In this document: in pieces, positions 57,711-64,000 of the stretch
How the letters are laid out: every line of letters begins with the position of its first letter
How positions within the stretch are numbered: position 1 is the first letter of the stretch
DNA from: Kitagawia praeruptora
Taxonomy: Eukaryota > Streptophyta > Magnoliopsida > Apiales > Apiaceae
DNA: 64,000 nucleotides
Direction: 5' to 3'
Assembly: GCA_037693485.1 (NCBI GenBank)
Contig: CM075353.1
Location: 61,027,501 to 61,091,500, forward strand
Translations under genes and position numbers: made by a program
Notes under the pieces: model-generated
Seen by the model: the letters and a program-made list of their open reading frames with translations, nothing else
What the model was told of the DNA's origin: nothing
Database searches by the model: none

Positions 57711-58443
57711 ATATATATATGTATACATATATGTTTTTTTGTGATATTTTTAGAAAATGAGAGATTTTACTTTAAAAATTTATAAAAGATGATATGTTTT
57801 AGTTGTAAAAGTAAACGGTTAGTTAAAAATTATTATAATATTATTATTTTATTTATTTTATTTAAACAAAATTGTTCATGATATTATTTCAAAATAATAG
57901 GTTTCGATTAGAAAAAACAAAATAGGTAACGTGTTTTAGCTGAAAAATGTAATTGGTTAATTATTATTAATTATAATATTATCAATTAATTTAATTAAAT
58001 AGAACTTACTGTAGTATTTTGAAAAGAAGATTTTTTAATTTAATAGAATGCAAAATATAATATGTTTTAGGATGTAAACGGCCCAAAATACATAGGGGCG
58101 GGTTTAACTGCCCTAAATACCCATCATATGCACCACCAGCAACGAAGGTTGTTACATTTTTATTATAGGAGTCTCTCGATGCACGCCACAACTATGAGCG
58201 TGTAATGGTAGGATACGTCTCTCAGAAAGCAGTATCAAGTGACTTGCGCTGATGTTACAAGCGTATCCATTTTTTCATATATTTCATTTCTTTTCCTTTC
58301 TTTTATTACTTCATCATTCTCTTCTCATCCTTAGTTCGAAACATCATTTCCCCACAAACCCACGAATCCCTTGCCCCCACCCCATGTTTATACGTAAATA
58401 TGTATGTATGTATACACAAGCAATTCGATTGCTACATTCCCTT
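57711..58443. other. AT-rich stretch, no recognised feature
   Basis: No ORF or bounded element was identified. Confidence 0.5.
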
Positions 58444-59176
58444 TAATATTTAGAGTTATTTGCAATTTGCACCCTCAAACTATTGTTCAAAATCAATTCT
58501 GTACCAGGATTTTGAGATAAACAATCTGCACCCCTTAACTTTCAATTTTGATTGCAATGTGCACCCCTTTAATAATTTTTTATTATTATTAACCTTTATT
58601 GTTAAATTAATGAGGGGTAAAATCGGAACTTTCGTATCAACTTTCAATGACATTTATATTTAGAATTTCAAATAAGTTTAAAAAATTATACTAATAAATT
58701 CTTTTATAATAAATATTTGTATTAAATTATAATTTTCCTGCTACATTGATAACAACTTCAAATAAAAATTTGTAAAGCAAATTTTGTATTTAAATTTAAT
58801 GTATAATTCAAGTTAATGTTAAATTTATTTAAAATTTAATATTAGTAAAACATAAATTTTGGAATTAATATTTTGTCATAAGAAATGTAATTCTAATTAT
58901 TAGTATGATTTGGATATTAAAAATTATTATTTTATAATTTTAAAAAAAGATTTCGATTTTAAAAATAATTTTGAAAATTTGAAATTTATATTACTTAAAT
59001 TTTATACTGAAATATCTATTTTACCCTTCATAAAATCAAAGAAAATGGTCAAGGGGTGCACATTGCAATCAAGATTGAAAGTTAAGGGGTGCAGATTGTT
59101 TATCTCAAAATCCTGGTACAGAATTGATTTTGAACAATAGTTTGGGGGTGCAAATTGCAAATAACTCTAATATTTA
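58444..59176. mobile_element. Mutator-like MITE, 715 bp, 9-bp TSD TAATATTTA
   Basis: The element spans 58453-59167. Its terminal inverted repeats are over 100 bp, start GAGTTATTTGCAATTTGCAC, and include CACCCCTTAACTTTCAAT. TAATATTTA flanks both sides. The core is AT-rich with no transposase. Confidence 0.92.
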
Positions 59177-60940
59177 TTTTCAAATTTATTCAAGATAAAA
59201 TTAATTAAAATGATAAGAACATGTAAAGCTATTTTTAAATGAATGAATAACCGACTGAATGTACGTGTATTTAATATAAAATTTTAAATATAAACGATAC
59301 GAATTCAAATGGTACATGAATGACAATTTTTATAGATGACCATTTCTCTCCGTCTGCCCGACCATGATCTAATTCCTTTCCTGTTTGATGATTCGGGAAA
59401 TTTTTTGGGTTTGGGACGGGAAACATGAAATGTTATAAAATAAAAATTTGGGGGATGGGAATGAGCTCAGGGATTAAGGCATCCCGGCCCGATCCCCAAT
59501 TCCCGTTCCCCAGCCGATTATCGTATTCAAGAAAAATAAATTTTTAAATATATATTTACTAGACTATTAAAAAATATATGTAATTCAAAGATTCAATTTT
59601 TTTATAAATTTAATGTTTCATTAAAAAAATTTAATATTAATAAAATTTTTCATCTTTTATTATAAAAAATTATTTCAAATCGGTATTTACTATCAAATTA
59701 ATTTTATTTTCCAATATATTAGGGAATATATAAATTTTAATTAAAAATAAGAATCCCGAATTTTTTGTGGGGATCCTCGTTCCCCGTTTGGGGTAGAAAT
59801 CAGGGAGGAAAATAATTCCCATTTTGGAATCGATGCGGGTCCAACGATTAGGTTAAAAATTTTAGTTTTGAAAAAAATTGAAATTTTAATCAAAAAAAAT
59901 TAAAATTCACAATTTCTCGCGGGGATACCAATTTTCCTTTCGGCATAGGAATCGGGAGCGAAATTATTCTCGTTCGAAAGTCGGAACAGGTTCAACGATT
60001 TGGTTCGAATTCGGGAATAAGGATTGGTATAGCACTCCCTGACCTTGAATTGACCTGGTGCTCATTTCCATTTCCGAACAACATGAATTTATTTAGTGTT
60101 AATTTGGACATCTAGAGACGAAATACACTCAACTAAATACCAACAAAAAAATAGGTACATCAATTTTTTTTTTATCAACTTAAGAACAAATGGTAATACA
60201 ACTAAATAGTTGACAATAATATGTTAATCTAATTTGTTGACAAATGTTAAACGAATTTAATTGAAATTGAAAAGATATAGTGTTATTACAATAACATTCG
60301 AAAAATGTATATATATGTTAATGTGTGAGAGATATGATAATTAACTATTTTATTATCATAATACCTATTCAACTCGTAACCACAATAATAATAATTTTAT
60401 ATAAATATGAAAATGGAGGTCGATGAGGGGTTGTAAAGATGAATGGGAGATGATCGAAGAGAGTAAGGATGAACAAACTTGAGGTTGTTAAAGACGAAAG
60501 AGAGGTGGTGTGGCAAAATGAATGTGCATATATGATGTGGTTGAAGGAAAGAATGAGTCTGAGAGATATAGCGACAGGATAATGGTCGAAAAGAGGACGA
60601 AGTGAGAAGATACCTGATTAGTAATAAATTAGAGGAGATGTGAGGTAGGCTACCTGATTAGTAATAAATTGGTGCAGATATGAGGTAGACATATGGGTAG
60701 AAGAGAAGATAGATATTTAAAATATGTTGTGGCTAAGATTGAAAGTAGTTAAAAAATTGTTGTCGTGGTGATTCTTTTAGGATTTCTACTGAAAAACATT
60801 ATTATCACGTTAATATTTGATAGCTAGCGATTAACTCTAATATACCACTTTCTCGGTTATCCTTCTCGCATTAAAAAAGTATCATATAATGGATAGGATA
60901 AAATGGATTTATCACAAATTTTAAAAAAAATATTATATGA
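59177..60940. other. Region with faint repeat structure, no gene
   Basis: 59380-60060 has several GGGATCGGG/CCCGATCCC-like and TTCGGGAA motifs that suggest an old hAT-like element, but no ends or TSD could be fixed. 60420-60700 is purine-rich, with a direct repeat CTACCTGATTAGTAATAAAT near 60611 and 60651. Confidence 0.35.
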
Positions 60941-60952
60941 ATTAGAACGTGG

Positions 60953-60981
60953 CCCGTGCCTTTCATGGGTTATTATGCTAG
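60953..60981 (+). mobile_element. Possible Helitron 3' end, plus strand
   Basis: The hairpin CCCGTG-CCTTT-CATGGG (60953-60969) is followed eight bases later by CTAG and then T, the form of a Helitron 3' end. No 5' partner is certain. Confidence 0.4.
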
Positions 60982-61442
60982 TATGCTTTTAAATGATGAA
61001 TAAGAGTTTTATTATAGCGGCAACTCATGAGGTGCATTGCTCGGTTGTGACACAATTGAATGGTGCAAAGATTATTCTGGTATAACACTGTCACATATGG
61101 TGAGATGAACTAGACCAAATGTAGATTTACTTTGCAAATAAAATATATAATTAAATATATGAATAACAATTATTCCTATCTTATCATGCTAATAGTAGTA
61201 TATGCTATAGCAAGTGTTAAATAATGCCAACAAATCTAAACCGAACTCCAATACTTTTATATAGTTTAACACACTAAATTTAGGTGTCTCGTCTGAATGA
61301 TGAGTTTTTTTTCTATCTCGCCTTCTGATGAGTTCTTTTTGAATTTATTCTCAGAGCAATCTTTTGCAGTTGGTTTCTTTAGTAATAACCTTTTAGTGTC
61401 TTTGATATTCATAAATTTTTATTCACTTCCATTGGAGCTCTA

Positions 61443-62718
61443 ATGGCTAGTTCTTCGTGAGGAAAAAACATAATAAAAAGTTATGCAGATCTAACGATTG
61501 ATGATGATGAGGGAGAAGGCCTGATTTTAAATGAAATCCCGGAGGAAAATGTTAAGTTCAAGTATGATAGGTGCCTAATCGGAAGTTTGATAACAAATAA
61601 AAAGATCAATTTTCTGCCAATGCAAGACACACTGGCATCAATCTGGAGGCCAGTGAAAGGTGTTTTCATGGAGGAGACGAGTATTCCAAATATCTTCTTG
61701 TTTAAATTTTTTAATGATCTGGATATTCAAAGGGTTTGGGATGATGGTCCATGGACTTTTAACCAACAAGTCCTTTTGCTCAAGAAGTTGGAAAAGGAAG
61801 AGCAGTTGTAAACAATAAAGTTATCAGAGTTATTCATTTGGATTCAGGTGTATGATTTACTTGTTGGTTTCAATTCAGAATGTATTCATAAATCCATTGG
61901 TAATTATGGGGGAGGTTTTTGACATCTGATCCAAAAAACTTTCAAGGATTATGGAGAAATTACCTAAGAATCAAGGTAGCTATTGACATTGGTCGTCCTA
62001 AAAAATAGAATGCGTATAAAGAAGAGTGGAAAAGAATGGATGTGGTTGTCTTTTAAGTATGAAAGATTGCCGACTTTTTGTTTCTTTTATGGATTGATTG
62101 GACATTCAAATCGTTTCTGCGAGAAGTTTGACAGTCCGGATGCACAAGAGGTGAGGAAGTATGATAGTTCTCTTAGATCTACGACCAGGAAACAATTTGT
62201 TAATCGAGAAAATCAATGGGATTCGTGATGCTGAAGGAAGTAAAGTAGTTCCGGTAAAGGTGCTTGCCGGAGGTGAGAAGAAAGTCGTTGAAAATAAGGA
62301 AAAGGATGGATTAACAATTCCGCATACTGGGAGGGTGTTAAGCGAAATTAGTGGAGGACAAGGTGGAAAAACAAATGTGTCAACGATAGTTCAAGGAGAT
62401 GATAAGGTAAATGTATCAGAAGATGTTATAATGGGCGAGAATGAAGGGATTACTGTTTCAAATTCAAAAAGAGCATGCAAAGAAGGATTGGTTCAGAATT
62501 CAGTACTAGGCCATATAGAGGGAGTTGGTAATGGGCTGGATGGGGAGCTGAATATTAGTACTGAACAGAACAAAAAAAAAAACGGGCTTTTGGCGGGTGC
62601 TGCAATGTAGGCCTGCCTTTCATCATGAGTTCTATTAGCTGTAACTGCTAAGGTTTGGGCCTGCATCGGAAAGTTCAGTTTCTTAAAGATATGGTTTGTC
62701 AACTAAAGCGTAATTTTG
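61443..62718 (+). pseudogene. L1-type LINE relic: ORF1 with DUF4283-like and zinc-knuckle parts, start of ORF2
   Basis: ORF1 begins at an ATG at 61443 (MASSS) and hits TGA at 61458. It then reads SYADLTIDDDEGEGLILNEI, later FKFFNDLDIQRVWDDGPWTF, a typical DUF4283 RNA-binding region. After frame breaks a zinc-knuckle segment follows (FCFFYGLIGHSNRFCEKF), then a charged tail. Near 62624-62710 the frame MSSISCN...GLGLHRKVQFLKDM resembles the start of ORF2 endonuclease (NCRGLG motif). ORF2 is cut off by the T-run of the opposite-strand retroposon. It is a dead LINE copy. Confidence 0.82.
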
Positions 62719-64000
62719 TTTTTTTTTTTTGCTAATTAAATTTTTATACCAAGAAGGAACAACCGAAAACATTTCTAGGGGCATACCCCGCGAAATCAAC
62801 ATCACACATTACAAATCATCAAAAACGATTTCCTACGGAAACAACATCATAACAAGACATAACAAGATAAACTACAGAACCATTTGGAATGAGAAGTTAG
62901 GTGTGGCCACCCCTGCTAAGACGCCACTTCTTGAGCCTCAACTTGGTCCATTGGACTCTAGACTTCGAGCCATCCTCCATGTTTCCATCTACACCAGCAA
63001 CCTTGTCAACCCTGTATGTTTGTTGCACACTCTCACTATCCAGGTTTAAACCAGCTTCTAGAATAAGTCTCTCAGACTGACCTTCCCATGGCTTTGCGCC
63101 ATCTCTCAAAGTGGCTGGGGCCTTTCTTTTTGAGCAATTTTCCCCAATCCATCCCATCCTTGTATCAACGTCATTGACCCTGTCATCAGGAGGCTTGTCT
63201 TTCAACTGTTTCCCAGAGGCGGAACCTTGCCTTAGTTCGTGCTTATAAAAATCAATTCCCAAATCAATCAGGAAGTCCCTCAATTGGATGATACAACAAG
63301 TGATATCATGGAGTTCCTCCTCCTCCTTGTCCCCTTTGTCCCTCAAGCTTTTAGCACCTGCAGAGTACTCTCTATCCCTGGACCCTTTTACCACAGGGAC
63401 TTCTTTGCCAATTGAGGTGATGAACATTTCCAAGCTCTCTAGATTGCGCCTTGCTGCCACCAGGGCTTTCTGCTTCAATCCAGTGTTACAAGAGGTGTGG
63501 TCTAGCAGCTCTTCAATCACTAGCTCCGCTTTCCTACCCTCCTCTCCGGGTAATACAGGGATTGGAATTCCATTCATCCGCATGTAGTTTCCAAGCTGAT
63601 CAATACAATTAAGAGCTTTACCCAGGTCTCTCATTAAGTTAATATCTGGCCTGTCCATTAGGCCAAAAACGGCATCCAAATCACTCAAATCAACACACCC
63701 CCAAAATGTGGGGACTTTATGACCATGGTTAACAACACAATCTCGGAATGTAATGACTACATTCACCGCTATGGCCAATCTCTCCTGCATCCTTCTAATT
63801 GAATCATTCCAAACTGGGATGACCCCTAATTCTTCTTGTTCAGTACTGAGCTGCTTTCCCTTGATCTCACTCCGAGACAGCTTAAAGGGATCCTTAGTTG
63901 TCGACACTGCTACATTTGTGGTCACAACCTGTTCCAAATCATCCCTAATGCTAGAGTCCTCTGGAATTGAGGTCTCATCAGCATCCTCATTTGATTGCTG
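62719..64000 (-). mobile_element. Poly(A) retroposon on minus strand, running off the window
   Basis: On the minus strand the sequence ends AATTTAATTAGC followed by about 12 A (62719-62730), directly inside the plus-strand LINE. The 166 bp before the tail are 3' UTR, and a long ORF lies upstream. This looks like a LINE, or a LINE-mobilised element, whose 5' part is outside the window. The tail motif TAGC(A)n is shared with the SINE at 55142. Confidence 0.6.
62897..64000 (-). CDS. Unrecognised long ORF of the retroposon, partial
   Basis: The frame is open from the window edge (64000) to the stop at 62897, at least 367 codons. The upstream part QQSNEDADETSIPEDSSIRD is still in frame, so the start lies outside. 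The protein is hydrophilic and charged: KDPFKLSRSEIKGKQLS, RMQERLAIAVNVVITFRDCV, then acidic and basic helices (GDKEEEELHDITCCIIQLRD). I see no reverse transcriptase, RNase H or zinc knuckle. It lies next to the poly(A) tail, where a LINE would carry ORF2, so this could be an ORF1-only or chimeric retroposon. Function is unknown. Confidence 0.6.
   Translation of the reverse strand, partial: QQSNEDADETSIPEDSSIRDDLEQVVTTNVAVSTTKDPFKLSRSEIKGKQLSTEQEELGVIPVWNDSIRRMQERLAIAVNVVITFRDCVVNHGHKVPTFWGCVDLSDLDAVFGLMDRPDINLMRDLGKALNCIDQLGNYMRMNGIPIPVLPGEEGRKAELVIEELLDHTSCNTGLKQKALVAARRNLESLEMFITSIGKEVPVVKGSRDREYSAGAKSLRDKGDKEEEELHDITCCIIQLRDFLIDLGIDFYKHELRQGSASGKQLKDKPPDDRVNDVDTRMGWIGENCSKRKAPATLRDGAKPWEGQSERLILEAGLNLDSESVQQTYRVDKVAGVDGNMEDGSKSRVQWTKLRLKKWRLSRGGHT

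Noticed and set aside
31499..60981. One 29-kb Helitron from TCTATATATATTATAATAGC at 31499 to the CTAG end at 60981
   Set aside because: The 5' motif is AT-rich and weak, and the interval holds a full kinase gene and many independent TSD-bounded elements. Linking the two ends is not justified.

Overview
The window looks like nuclear DNA of a dicot plant. It is AT-rich, holds one multi-exon gene with GT-AG introns (a PB1-domain Raf-like protein kinase), and is otherwise dominated by plant-type transposable elements: Athila/Tat-like and copia LTR elements, hAT, Mutator-like, CACTA-like, Stowaway, tRNA-derived SINE, L1-type LINE and possible Helitron ends. No organelle or bacterial genes, rRNA or CRISPR array were seen. 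The species cannot be named from the sequence alone.

Layout. 1-6994: element A, a non-autonomous LTR retrotransposon with its left LTR cut by the window edge, inserted into a minus-strand copia element (7000-9760, with a leader intron and a hAT MITE). 9777-10166: a second copia gag relic cut by a CACTA-like end. 13049-21608: element B, a complete young non-autonomous Gag-protease LTR element with nearly identical 1491-bp LTRs and TSD GTTAG. 21609-25100: a minus-strand LTR relic with a tRNA-Met type primer site, split by a 1.9-kb Mutator-like element. 25948-29400: a possible Helitron 3' end and a DUF21/CBS exon fragment. 29415-31395: a hAT element holding a solo LTR. 31712-40752: a hAT element holding an 8.5-kb (TA)n-bordered element, which itself holds a satellite-like array and a Stowaway MITE. 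42290-51400: the kinase gene, with a hAT MITE and three tiny poly(A) insertions in its last intron. 51537-52735: minus-strand gene relics, one of the IFRD family. 53674-54452: a Mutator-like MITE. 54564-57720: three elements in tandem, separated by (TA)n tracts, with a SINE inside the first. 58453-59167: another Mutator-like MITE. 61443-64000: a broken LINE interrupted by an opposite-strand poly(A) retroposon carrying an unrecognised long ORF that runs off the window.

The most notable signal is in elements A and B. Their LTRs and ORFs are largely unalike, yet they share an ordered set of non-coding modules: a tRNA-Asp type primer site, a GGGAGGCAACCC hairpin after the gag-like ORF, a GGA-loop hairpin joined to a polypurine tract (one internal and one terminal copy each), a 127-bp block about 89 percent identical, and a hairpin at the LTR start. 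Several stems differ by compensatory changes, which points to selection on RNA or DNA structure in trans-mobilised elements. The (TA)n-bordered element series and the three ultra-short TAGC(A)n insertions are the other two signals worth following. Boundaries and identities were read by eye; no database search was possible.
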